Of a DNA stretch of 64,000 bases, positions 32,457 through 41,203 are shown piece after piece. Location of the stretch: the NCBI GenBank assembly GCA_024707265.1, contig JANQAB010000006.1:315001-379000 (forward strand), written 5' to 3'. Source of the DNA: Sporocytophaga sp. (GTDB lineage: Bacteria > Bacteroidota > Bacteroidia > Cytophagales > Cytophagaceae). The notes under the pieces were generated by a model. The model searched no databases. It was not told the DNA's origin and was given only the letters and a program-made list of their open reading frames with translations. The first letter of the stretch is position 1. Each line of letters begins with the position of its first letter. The position numbers were made by a program, and so were the translations under genes.

Positions 32457-32650
32457 TGCTTAAAAACGCTAATATTTTCTTTGTGTCTACCTGACAACAT
32501 TTTAAACGGCAAAATTATCACTTTTTACTTAAGAAATATGGAAACCAGGGAACGGATTTCAATTATTGATTTTGCGCCTGAATATTCCTTTGGTTAGATT
32601 TACTGAGGGAAAAGTACATAACGGCACGTAATTCACTCATTATCAATTGT

Positions 32651-33910
32651 ATGATTTTTAATATTCAGAATAAAGAATATTTCAGAAAAAAAGCCCTCTT
32701 ATGGGCTCAAAAATTTTCTCACTTTGCCTGGCTGGATGACAATCAGATTCCCTATCTCTACAATGGCTTCCCTAATGTATTGGCAGTTGGAAAAAAATCA
32801 GTGATTACTCCGGATCAAAACGGCTTCAATTCACTTCAGGAATGGATAAACAAGAATCAGGGCTGGTTATTCGGATTTTTCACATACGATCTTAAAAATG
32901 AGATTGAAAAACTTCAGAGCAAAAATCCTGAATATATTCAGTTTCCTTCTATTTGTTTCTTTGAGCCGGAACACCTGCTTTTGTTTGAGGAAAATCAAGT
33001 GACTGTTCATTCTGAAAATCCTGAAACTCTTTTCGATGAAATCCATTCTTTTGATATTGATGCAATTGAAAACAAACAACATATCATTCATCCACCTGTT
33101 TCTTCTGTTTCGAAAGAAAGCTACATTGAGAAAGTAAATAAAATAAAGGACCATTTAAGTGATGGTGACATTTATGAACTGAATTATTGCATTGAGTTTA
33201 CAGCCAAAGGAAGCATCTCTCCTGTCCATACGTACCTTAAGTTGAATGAAATTTCACCAATGCCTTTTTCTTGTTTAATCAAAGTTGATTTTATTTATCT
33301 GATATCAGCATCACCGGAAAGGTTTCTGAAAAAGGAGGGTAAAAAATTAATTTCACAACCCATTAAAGGAACCCGTAAAAGAGGCGCCACGCTTGAAGAA
33401 GACATTGTCCTGATTGAAGATTTAAAGACAAGCGAAAAAGAGATTGCAGAAAACATGATGATCGTAGACCTTGTCAGAAACGATCTTTCAAGAAGCTGTA
33501 AGCCCGGTACTGTCATAGCTGAGGATCTTTTCGGAGTGCATACATTTCAACAGGTGCATCAGATGATTTCTACCATTACAGGTGAAATATATGAGAATAC
33601 AGATTCTGTGGAGGCGATTAAAAATGCTTTTCCAATGGGCAGTATGACGGGAGCTCCCAAGATCAGGGCGATGGAGCTTATTGACGAAATAGAGGAAAGC
33701 AAAAGAGGCATATTTTCCGGAGCAGCGGGATACTTTACACCCGATGGAGATTTTGATCTGAATGTGATCATCAGGAGTATTTTTTATGATGAAAAAAATC
33801 AGAAGATATCTTTTCAGGTAGGCAGCGCGATTACTTATGAAGCAGATGCAGAAAAGGAATATGAAGAGTGTATGTTGAAGGCTGGGTCGATGCTGAAGGT
33901 GCTTGAATAA
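32651..33910 (+). CDS. pabB: Aminodeoxychorismate synthase component I (chorismate-binding)
   Basis: 419 residues from ATG 32651. It converts chorismate with ammonia to 4-amino-4-deoxychorismate for folate synthesis, working with a glutaminase subunit (PabA) not present here. The chorismate-binding domain fills the C-terminal two thirds: SYIEKVNKIKDHLSDGDIYELN, SASPERFLK, PIKGTRKRG, ENMMIVDLVRNDLSR and FPMGSMTGAPKIRAMELI. The PIKGTRKRG block, with Lys in place of the Ala of anthranilate synthases, favours PabB over TrpE. It is divergent from mutS2 and followed by a hairpin (33940-33961). A TrpE-like function cannot be fully excluded. Confidence 0.9.
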   Translation: MIFNIQNKEYFRKKALLWAQKFSHFAWLDDNQIPYLYNGFPNVLAVGKKSVITPDQNGFNSLQEWINKNQGWLFGFFTYDLKNEIEKLQSKNPEYIQFPSICFFEPEHLLLFEENQVTVHSENPETLFDEIHSFDIDAIENKQHIIHPPVSSVSKESYIEKVNKIKDHLSDGDIYELNYCIEFTAKGSISPVHTYLKLNEISPMPFSCLIKVDFIYLISASPERFLKKEGKKLISQPIKGTRKRGATLEEDIVLIEDLKTSEKEIAENMMIVDLVRNDLSRSCKPGTVIAEDLFGVHTFQQVHQMISTITGEIYENTDSVEAIKNAFPMGSMTGAPKIRAMELIDEIEESKRGIFSGAAGYFTPDGDFDLNVIIRSIFYDEKNQKISFQVGSAITYEADAEKEYEECMLKAGSMLKVLE

Positions 33911-33939
33911 AAAATTTACCCTGCTATTACAATACCATA

Positions 33940-33961
33940 GAGACGCCATGCCTGGCGTCTC
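33940..33961. repeat. Perfect hairpin after pabB
   Basis: gagacgcca / tggcgtctc, a 9-bp perfect stem with a TGCC loop, 30 bp after the pabB stop. It lacks a T run on either side, so intrinsic termination is uncertain. It may be a member of a dispersed repeat. Confidence 0.5.
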
Positions 33962-34164
33962 AAAACTTTCTAATGTAAGAACCTTTCTATTTTTCTTCAA
34001 TGCTATAACTGTATTTTTTTAATGCAAAAAAATTTGCTTTCCAATAAATACATCTAAAAGTCAACGTTATTGACATTGGAGACACCAGAAATGGCCTCTC
34101 TACGGAGTCAGCTACATTCAAATCCACTTTAATATTTAAAAGGACAAATAATACTTTCAATTAT

Positions 34165-34575
34165 TTATTGCTCATTAATTATTTCTTCCAAATTAATATC
34201 TAAATCTTTCATGAGCTGATCAAATTCAAAGTTTTTAGGAATGTTCACTGTCACAATTCCACCAAAATCAACCTGCCAGAATCCACCACGCTTTACCAAT
34301 TCATCACCCAATATTCGATATTCAGACTCTTTATATTTAGGAGACAGAAGAAATCGTCTGGTAGTATATTCTGAATCCTTTATAATCCGAATTAATTCAT
34401 GTCTCCCCTCTTTGTTTATTCGAGTTTCAAATTCTGTTCCTCTGGTTAAACGGCAATTAAAAATATCATTCTCCACCAATCTGAATGTATGTTCAGATAA
34501 TTGAATAACGCTCAAATTTGAAGATACTTTTTCTCTTTTATCGTAAAGTTCTATTGTTACCTCTTGTTGTTTCAT
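34165..34575 (-). CDS. Small cytosolic protein, DUF4265-like
   Basis: 136 residues from ATG 34575 (MKQQEVTIELYD); an extension to 34602 is possible. No signal or membrane segment. The pattern VENDIFNCRLTRGTEFETRI, then RFLLSPKY, then GDELVKRGGFWQVDFGGIVTVNIP, resembles DUF4265 proteins, which have no known function; the match is from memory of the family's shape, not a search. The C-terminus is acidic (DLDINLEEII). It stands alone: 254 bp separate it from pabB and 156 bp from the MDR gene, and no partner is evident. Confidence 0.55.
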   Translation of the reverse strand: MKQQEVTIELYDKREKVSSNLSVIQLSEHTFRLVENDIFNCRLTRGTEFETRINKEGRHELIRIIKDSEYTTRRFLLSPKYKESEYRILGDELVKRGGFWQVDFGGIVTVNIPKNFEFDQLMKDLDINLEEIINEQ

Positions 34576-34731
34576 TATATTGATAGACTGTCTAATGTGC
34601 ATGTCATTACCTCTAAACGACTTTGTTAACCTATGATCTTCGTTTCCCCAACGAGGAGTTGATAGGACAACAATTGCATCACGATTTATTTCAAGCCCAT
34701 TAGATTTAAAATGCTCCCCTTCACCACCAAC

Positions 34732-35748
34732 TCAAACCTTCACGATCAATTTCCCAATTGTCCCTCCAGCCTTGAAATCTCTTAAACCCTGAGGAAGTTC
34801 GTTAAATTCATATGTTCTGCCTATAATGGGAGCTTCAAGCTTCAGCTTAAATATTTCATTGAGCAGTTCATTCATGATATCTGCTTTTTCATACAACCAG
34901 ATAAGATTAAATGCCATCAGAGATTTATTGGCTTTTATCATAGATAAAGGATCAACTCTGGGACGAAACAAGTACTTAAACAACAAAAGAGGATAAAAAG
35001 GCGCCTGTCCTGATGGGGTAAATTGTGCAGAACCATAGGATATGACGCGGCCCATGGGCGCAAGCAGATCATAGCTCCAATGAAAGAACTTATCCCCTGT
35101 TGTTTCCATCACGAGGTTTAATTCTCTTCCTGCCAATGCTTCGGTAACATCTTTTTTAAACTTATTGGAACGGATTAAAAACCTATCGTATCCCTCTTTT
35201 TTCAAGATGTCAAATTTGGATTCGCTACCAACTACACCAATGGTATAAGCTCCCATCTTTTTTGCTATTCTGTTGGCCAGTAATCCCACACCTCCCGCAG
35301 CGCTATGTATCAAGACGGCTTGTCCTTGTTGTAAATTACCTAACGTAACCAGGCCATAATAAGCAGTAAGAACCTGAACAGGAAAAGCTGCACCTTCTTC
35401 AAATGACCAATGATCAGGTAAGTGTATAATATATCTGTGATCAATATTCAAAAGTTCAGTGTATCCTCCAAAGCGAGTTACGCCCATTACCTTGTCTCCA
35501 ACTTTGAAATCGTGTACATTTTCACCGACTTCTTCAACTACACCAGCATATTCCAGTCCGGGAATAAAAGGATCTTTCGGCGTTGCACTGTATAACCCCA
35601 TGATGGCAAATATATCAGCATAGTTAAGCCCAATGGCCTTTACTTTAACCGTTACCTCTCCTTTTCCAGGTTTTTCAAGTTTTTGTGTGGTTAACTTTAA
35701 TTTATTTAAAGATCCTGGTTTAAATACTTTATAACATTGATAGTCCAT
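34732..35748 (-). CDS. Zinc-free MDR-family oxidoreductase (quinone reductase/VAT-1-like)
   Basis: 338 residues. The N-terminal GroES-like domain contains KVKAIGLNYADIFAIMGLY and PGLEYAGVVEEVG; the Rossmann domain contains HSAAGGVGLLANRIAKKMGAYTIG, an NADPH-binding AxxGxxG motif. The zinc ligands of alcohol dehydrogenases are absent, which fits the quinone oxidoreductase branch. The C-terminal end FNELPQGLRDFKAGGTIGKLIV is family-typical. An NADPH-dependent reductase of quinones or enones is likely; the physiological substrate is unknown. It is monocistronic by spacing. Confidence 0.9.
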   Translation of the reverse strand: MDYQCYKVFKPGSLNKLKLTTQKLEKPGKGEVTVKVKAIGLNYADIFAIMGLYSATPKDPFIPGLEYAGVVEEVGENVHDFKVGDKVMGVTRFGGYTELLNIDHRYIIHLPDHWSFEEGAAFPVQVLTAYYGLVTLGNLQQGQAVLIHSAAGGVGLLANRIAKKMGAYTIGVVGSESKFDILKKEGYDRFLIRSNKFKKDVTEALAGRELNLVMETTGDKFFHWSYDLLAPMGRVISYGSAQFTPSGQAPFYPLLLFKYLFRPRVDPLSMIKANKSLMAFNLIWLYEKADIMNELLNEIFKLKLEAPIIGRTYEFNELPQGLRDFKAGGTIGKLIVKV

Positions 35749-35853
35749 TGCAATTGTTTAATTAAAAAACTGTCTGAACGGGGATTCATGGGATTAAGAG
35801 ATAAACAGGATTATCTCTGATGTTTGTCCCGAAGTTTCTGGTGCTATTTTGCC

Positions 35854-36603
35854 TTATTCCCTCTTTACCGCTTTCAAGAAATTTCTATTAAATATATGTG
35901 AATATTTATCAAAACGAATGATAACCTCTTCGGCAGCCGAACGCGCACCCCAACTTAAGTTCCAGTAAATAACTACTCCTTCCTTTTTTATTGCTATAGG
36001 AAAATTGAGTGTACTTGTAAAATCAAATAACTGGGGATTACTGCTTTCTCCATACTCTCCGAATAAAGCAGGTACAACTTTTTTTAATTGACTAATAGAA
36101 ATATTATATACTTCAGTATCGTATTGCTCTATAATGATATCCTTTAATAATAAGGTCTTGCTATTGGCCATATCAAAAGTCAATGCAACTTGACCATGGG
36201 TTACACCACTCCCTCCACCTCCTGAATACCAATCAGTAGAAAATGTAAAACTGAGATATCTTGAGTTCTTAAAGTTTAAAATATAGGTCAAATTATATTC
36301 TGACAAATAGTCTTCACACGCATGAATCCCTACTGTCTTTTCAAATGAACCTTTAAGCTCATGTACTCCTGAGATTTTCCGAATGTTATTATTCAGCACT
36401 TTATTTAAAGTTTCATCCGGAGTTTTAACAATGGGGTAAGATATTGCTTTTACATCATTAATAACCGAATCATAATCAATATCACACTCAGGAGGTCCAT
36501 AATCAAACTCATAGTATTGTTTAGTTGATATACTAATTTTACTTGTATCAATTTGTCCGTAAACATTTGTACATAAAAGGAAAAGAAAAAATACTCTGAT
36601 CAT
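35854..36603 (-). CDS. Secreted DUF3298/DUF4163-like protein
   Basis: 249 residues with a signal peptide (about 1-16, ending NVYGQ). The middle contains YSGGGGSGVTHGQVALTFD followed by TLLLKDII and a C-terminal FPIAIKKEGVVIYWN...GARSAAEEVIIRF block, which corresponds to the DUF4163 plus DUF3298 arrangement of periplasmic proteins (related to RsiV and PdaC C-terminal regions). No catalytic residues can be named. It is preceded by two unrelated small genes on the same strand, with 104 bp to the lipoprotein gene. Function unknown; the family can bind lysozyme or cell-wall ligands in other bacteria. Confidence 0.65.
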   Translation of the reverse strand: MIRVFFLFLLCTNVYGQIDTSKISISTKQYYEFDYGPPECDIDYDSVINDVKAISYPIVKTPDETLNKVLNNNIRKISGVHELKGSFEKTVGIHACEDYLSEYNLTYILNFKNSRYLSFTFSTDWYSGGGGSGVTHGQVALTFDMANSKTLLLKDIIIEQYDTEVYNISISQLKKVVPALFGEYGESSNPQLFDFTSTLNFPIAIKKEGVVIYWNLSWGARSAAEEVIIRFDKYSHIFNRNFLKAVKRE

Positions 36604-36707
36604 CTTAAAAACCCAGCTTTATCTTAAGGATTAAATATATTCCCAATATTAAATTCACTCAACATTCCGAATATGCAATGATACTCATCTAAGTCAAATA
36701 ACCTTAT

Positions 36708-37253
36708 TTATTCTTCCTCTTCAATATATTCAACAAACTCTAACTTTCTATTTGCCAAATCGAAGTAATGATAGAAGGCAAGGCTATAGTCGGTTTCAGG
36801 TTTGCTAATAACTCCAAAGAGTTCAATTTTATCTTTATCTAACTTTTTAAACCAATAGTTGTGAAAAATGGCAATATCCATAAACTCCTGGTCTGCATAA
36901 TTAGAAAACTGTTCTTTTCTTAATACCGTATCTAAAAGGATCTCTGAATTTTGCTTAATAATTAGCGTTATTTCAGCGTCTCTATATTTATCAACTTGTT
37001 TATAGCCTTCATCTTCGTATTCATTGGAAACATAGCTATCAAGATAAGTTTTCTTAATTGATATTTTTACTTGTCTGTCAGCAATAAGCGTATCAAATAT
37101 TTCAGTCTTTTTTTTCTCTGGAAAAAATCTTTCAGATCTTCTATTTGTCATTGCTGAACTATCTGAAAATTCAGCAACTGTAGACTTCTTGTCCTCCTGT
37201 GAAGTACAAGCGAGGAAAAAAGCAAAAGTCAAAATGGATATACTGTTTCTCAT
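36708..37253 (-). CDS. Hypothetical lipoprotein (DUF4738-like)
   Basis: 181 residues. The signal peptide ends FFLACT, a lipobox with Cys near residue 16. After a charged linker (SERFFPEKKKTEIFDTL) the domain alternates beta strands: VKISIKKTYLDSYV, AEITLIIKQNSEILLDTVL, IELFGVISK and FYHYFDL. It resembles DUF4738 lipoproteins of Bacteroidota by layout only. It ends in an acidic tail (EYIEEEE). It lies 37 bp downstream of the next gene upstream on the same strand, so the two may be co-transcribed. Confidence 0.6.
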   Translation of the reverse strand: MRNSISILTFAFFLACTSQEDKKSTVAEFSDSSAMTNRRSERFFPEKKKTEIFDTLIADRQVKISIKKTYLDSYVSNEYEDEGYKQVDKYRDAEITLIIKQNSEILLDTVLRKEQFSNYADQEFMDIAIFHNYWFKKLDKDKIELFGVISKPETDYSLAFYHYFDLANRKLEFVEYIEEEE

Positions 37254-37289
37254 GTCTCAATTCTCATTAAAGATGGCCTATAGTTTATT

Positions 37290-38408
37290 TCATTTATAAA
37301 CTTCAAATATCATTTCAAAAACATCATATTTATAAATCCCTCCGTCGTTAACAATAAAATCAACATGAAGAATTAATTTTAATTCATTAATTCCTAATTC
37401 TTGTATTCTAAAGCTAATTCTACCTTGAAAACTTTCGATTTCAATTCTATCATCTGCTATTGAATACTTCGATATTAAAGGTTCTTCATCTTCTTTGTAT
37501 ATTATTGTTGCAAAATTATTTTCAGAGAAATCTATTACTTGAAATAAGTCTATTATAATAGTAATATTTTGAAGAATATAGTTTGCTTTTCTTAACCTCC
37601 ATACCTTATGAACCGTTAGTTCGGATTCGACCTTTAAAGATCTTTTTAATAACTCATCTTTAATTTCCCTAATTCTTTCTTCGTCTAACTTTTTAACTAT
37701 TAGCCACTCATCAAATCCATAATGGGTATTACCTCTTGTCTCAGTATTGAAATAATTATCTGGTCGAAATAATGCGCTAAACACAGAATCTTTAACATTT
37801 CCTTTACTATCCTGATAAATAAGAGAAATACCTTCAACCTTTTCTATATTCACTTCATATGGAATGAATTTCAAGGAAGGAAAGTATTCCATGATTTTTT
37901 CCTGAAGCATACTAAATGGTTCCTGATATTCCAGGTAAGGGGAAGCTGTAATTACAAGATTTGCTTCATAAGATCTGCTTGACATTTCTTCCCCAACAGA
38001 TAAGTCTCCTAAAGTAATTTCAGCTTTATCAACTCCCAAAATAGTATAAAATGGCCCTAATAGACTTATAAAAAAATGTAATTCTTTTGTGTATGTTAAA
38101 TTATTATTCTTCTCTTCTTTCAGAATAACAATTCCAGAATAGCAAGGATAGATAGCAATTGTTGATTCAAGGAATGGCTCTTTTAACTCTTCTCTTAAAA
38201 ACTTCCTGAACTTCACCCAACGCTCTCTATAATTTTTAGTAAAAAAGTTTTCATTCAAAATTTCTTCAACTCTCCTAATTCCCACAAAATACCTTATATC
38301 TTTTTCCAGGTATTCATCGGGATTTTCTATTGGGAAATATTTGCATATAGTTTCTCCTATAGAACTAAAATCATGTTTGCTATATCCCCAATTAAATTTG
38401 TCCGTCAT
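37290..38408 (-). CDS. Hypothetical protein, 372 residues
   Basis: It starts at ATG 38408 (MTDKFNWGYSKHDF). No signal peptide or membrane segment; the protein is rich in Glu, Lys and Ile with mixed alpha/beta character. Recognisable sub-blocks include HFFISLLGPFYTILGVDKAEI and a C-terminal immunity-protein-like beta region (LKLILHVDFIVNDGGIYKYDVFEM). I do not recognise a family. It might be the first gene of a short operon with the lipoprotein behind it (36-bp gap). The lone position between housekeeping genes and the absence of a toxin neighbour argue against calling it an immunity protein. Confidence 0.6.
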   Translation of the reverse strand: MTDKFNWGYSKHDFSSIGETICKYFPIENPDEYLEKDIRYFVGIRRVEEILNENFFTKNYRERWVKFRKFLREELKEPFLESTIAIYPCYSGIVILKEEKNNNLTYTKELHFFISLLGPFYTILGVDKAEITLGDLSVGEEMSSRSYEANLVITASPYLEYQEPFSMLQEKIMEYFPSLKFIPYEVNIEKVEGISLIYQDSKGNVKDSVFSALFRPDNYFNTETRGNTHYGFDEWLIVKKLDEERIREIKDELLKRSLKVESELTVHKVWRLRKANYILQNITIIIDLFQVIDFSENNFATIIYKEDEEPLISKYSIADDRIEIESFQGRISFRIQELGINELKLILHVDFIVNDGGIYKYDVFEMIFEVYK

Positions 38409-38691
38409 GTCTTTTTATTACTGCTTAAATATTTCCCATATATAATATAAACTTACCCAAATACTTTCAATCCTCAAAAGCACCCTTGACTTCTCACTGA
38501 TTCTTAACGCAATACATCTTACCAAAAATCAATTCAATCCCATTTTGATATTTGAAAATACAATATGCTTATGGTCGTTTATATTCTAAGTACCCATAAG
38601 ATCTAAGCCTCGATTCCGCAAATTCATTTTCAATCCCCGATTTTTCCATTTAATCATAATATTATATCTTCATGGCAGAAAGGATAATTCA

Positions 38692-40416
38692 TTGAAAGCA
38701 AAAGATTTTTTCAGAAAAAAGACGATTGAAGATTCTATCAGAAGTACTGTAGAAATCGAACAACTAGAAAACCACTCCCTCTCCAGATCTTTAAAACTAA
38801 GAGATCTTACTTCTTTCGGTATTGCTGCGATTGTGGGTGCAGGAATTTTCAGTACCATTGGCAATGCCAGTGCTTCTGGCGGACCTGCAGTATCTTTATT
38901 ATTTGTCTTTACCGCTATTGCCTGTCTTTTCTCAGCGCTTTGTTATGCCGAATTCGCATCTTCTGTTCCTGTTGCGGGAAGTGCCTATACCTATGCCTAT
39001 GTTTCATTCGGAGAACTTCTGGCATGGATCATTGGCTGGGATTTACTAATGGAATACGCAATCGGCAATGTTGCAGTAGCGATCTCCTGGTCTGACTATT
39101 TTACTTCTTTACTTAAAGGCTTCGGACTGCATATGCCCGAATACCTTACAATGGATTTCCTGACTGCTTCCAGGGCTTATAATGAAGTTATTAAACTATT
39201 GAATGAAGGGCAGCCTGCCTCCAGCATCAATCCTTTGCTGATGGAAGGTTATAACGCATGGAAAAACGCTCCAATGATCAATGGTTTCCATATCGTATTT
39301 GACTTTCCTGCTTTTATCATCACTGCCTTTATTACAATGCTTGTTTATGTTGGGATCAAAGAAAGTAAAGTCACGGGAAATATTCTGGTAGCAATTAAAT
39401 TGCTAGTGATATTGCTTTTTGTTGTTGCGGGTGCATTTTATGTTCAGCCGGAAAACTGGAGCCCTTTTGCCCCTAACGGAATCAGTGGAGTCATGAAAGG
39501 CGTTTCAGCCGTATTCTTTGCGTACATCGGATTTGATGCCATATCCACTACAGCTGAAGAGGCTATCAATCCTGAGAAAGATTTACCCAAAGCAATGTTC
39601 CTCTCCCTGCTGATTTGCACGGTATTATATGTTGTCGTAACGCTTGTGCTTACAGGCATGGTAACATACAGCGAACTTGCTGTGGGCGATCCGTTGGCTT
39701 ATGCTTTTGAGAAATACAACCTTAGTTTCCTTTCTGGTATCATCGCTTTCAGCGCTGTTATAGCTATGACTAGCGTATTGCTTGTATTCCAGCTGGGCCA
39801 ACCGAGGATCTGGCTAAGCATGAGTCGGGATGGCCTTCTGCCTCGAGTTTTTGGCCGAATTCATCCTAAATTCAAAACACCGTCTTTCTCAACTATCGTT
39901 ACCGGCATTGTTGTAGCCCTGCCTGCCATGTTCATGAATCTCACCGAAGTTACTGATTTATGCAGCATAGGTACCTTATTTGCTTTTGCTGTTGTCTGCG
40001 CAGGAGTGATGATAAATCCACCCAAAGCAGCAAATTCCTTTAAGGTGAAATATGTCAATGGAAAAATCATTCTCCCCGTTTTGTTTTTTCTAACATTAAT
40101 TCTTGTTCTGATTGCGAAAAGTGAGGTTTTAATTTATATCATTATGACAGGAGATTTTTTGTATCCATTAAAAAAAGAATTCCCTGTCATCATCTTTATT
40201 GTAATCTTTGCTATTACGGCTTGGTATGCTTTTAGAAAAAATCTATCCCTTATCCCTGCCCTGGGTTTTCTGGTCAATCTTTATCTTATGACTGAATTAG
40301 GAGCTACCAACTGGAGTCGCTTTCTCATCTGGCTGCTCCTGGGATTGATCGTTTACCTTTTTTATGGAAGACATAAGAGTAAACTAAATAAAAAAGCTAC
40401 AAATCAGCCAATATAA
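38692..40416 (+). CDS. APC-family amino acid permease, TTG start
   Basis: 574 residues with about 12 membrane segments. The start is TTG at 38692 (LKAKDFFRKK), well supported by AAAGGA seven bases upstream; an ATG at 38672 is in another frame and closes after seven codons. The first membrane segment has FGIAAIVGAGIFSTIG, the APC glycine-rich substrate motif, and IGFDAISTTAEEAINPEKDLP is typical of the cationic amino acid transporter (CAT) branch. A loop between segments 3 and 4 (about 140-190) is longer than usual. It probably imports amino acids with protons. It is followed 74 bp later by the DUF2062 gene on the same strand. Confidence 0.93.
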   Translation: MKAKDFFRKKTIEDSIRSTVEIEQLENHSLSRSLKLRDLTSFGIAAIVGAGIFSTIGNASASGGPAVSLLFVFTAIACLFSALCYAEFASSVPVAGSAYTYAYVSFGELLAWIIGWDLLMEYAIGNVAVAISWSDYFTSLLKGFGLHMPEYLTMDFLTASRAYNEVIKLLNEGQPASSINPLLMEGYNAWKNAPMINGFHIVFDFPAFIITAFITMLVYVGIKESKVTGNILVAIKLLVILLFVVAGAFYVQPENWSPFAPNGISGVMKGVSAVFFAYIGFDAISTTAEEAINPEKDLPKAMFLSLLICTVLYVVVTLVLTGMVTYSELAVGDPLAYAFEKYNLSFLSGIIAFSAVIAMTSVLLVFQLGQPRIWLSMSRDGLLPRVFGRIHPKFKTPSFSTIVTGIVVALPAMFMNLTEVTDLCSIGTLFAFAVVCAGVMINPPKAANSFKVKYVNGKIILPVLFFLTLILVLIAKSEVLIYIIMTGDFLYPLKKEFPVIIFIVIFAITAWYAFRKNLSLIPALGFLVNLYLMTELGATNWSRFLIWLLLGLIVYLFYGRHKSKLNKKATNQPI

Positions 40417-40490
40417 CCTTGCAATTAAAGTCATTTTATATTTTGATTATTAAGGCAAAACAAATCGGAAAGAAATTAACTTAGTTGATT

Positions 40491-40967
40491 ATGAACCTTT
40501 CTTTACTGCGTAAGACTAAGTTTGTCCGCTTTTTTATCAATTTCATTAAACAAGGGGCAACACCTGAAAAAATAGCGTTGACCGTAGCTCTGGGAGTTAT
40601 CATAGGAGCTTTTCCGGTGATCGGTCCTACAACAATACTTTGCACGCTTGTAGCATTGATATTCAGGGTAAACATGGCAGCAATTCAGTTTGTAAACTAC
40701 ACCACTTACCCTATACAGATTATCACTATTCTCCCTTTTTACAAATTCGGCGCTTATCTTTTCGGAGATAAAACGTTTAATATTCCTTTGGAAGAATTTA
40801 CCGGAATGTTCCGTCAGGACATCTGGGGATCCCTTATTTTCTTTGGTAATGCCATCTTTCATGCTGTGGTTGCATGGTGCCTCGTAGCGCCTATTGCAGG
40901 TGGACTCATCTACTTTTCGGTTTTATATTTAATCAAAAAATTTTCAGGGAAAAAGCAGATTATATAA
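40491..40967 (+). CDS. DUF2062 membrane protein
   Basis: 158 residues from ATG 40491; a TTG six bases upstream is less likely. Three hydrophobic segments. The N-terminal part GATPEKIALTVALGVIIGAFPVIGPTTILC and the following NMAAIQFVNYTTYPIQI are the DUF2062 hallmark, a domain often attached to glycosyltransferases in Bacteroidota; here it stands alone. Function unknown. The C-terminus is a basic tail (KKFSGKKQII). It possibly shares a transcript with the permease upstream (74-bp gap). Confidence 0.87.
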   Translation: MNLSLLRKTKFVRFFINFIKQGATPEKIALTVALGVIIGAFPVIGPTTILCTLVALIFRVNMAAIQFVNYTTYPIQIITILPFYKFGAYLFGDKTFNIPLEEFTGMFRQDIWGSLIFFGNAIFHAVVAWCLVAPIAGGLIYFSVLYLIKKFSGKKQII

Positions 40968-41203
40968 ACACTATAATCAGTCTGCGGTGAAATGATAATA
41001 TATTGATTTAACTACCCAGAAAAACGATGAGAGCCACAGAGATCCTTAGAAATTTTCAATTATTGATAAAAATTTCCGATTCAATAAAACTCAGTTTCAA
41101 ACCTTTAAAAAGAGGAAATAAAATTTCCCTATAAATTATTCACAAAGCAGCGTAAATCAGCTTAAAAACCTGTAAATTAGATCATTATTACATCATCTGA
41201 TTT

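Noticed and set aside
33940..33961. Hairpin after pabB as an intrinsic terminator
   Set aside because: There is no T run on either side; listed only as a repeat.
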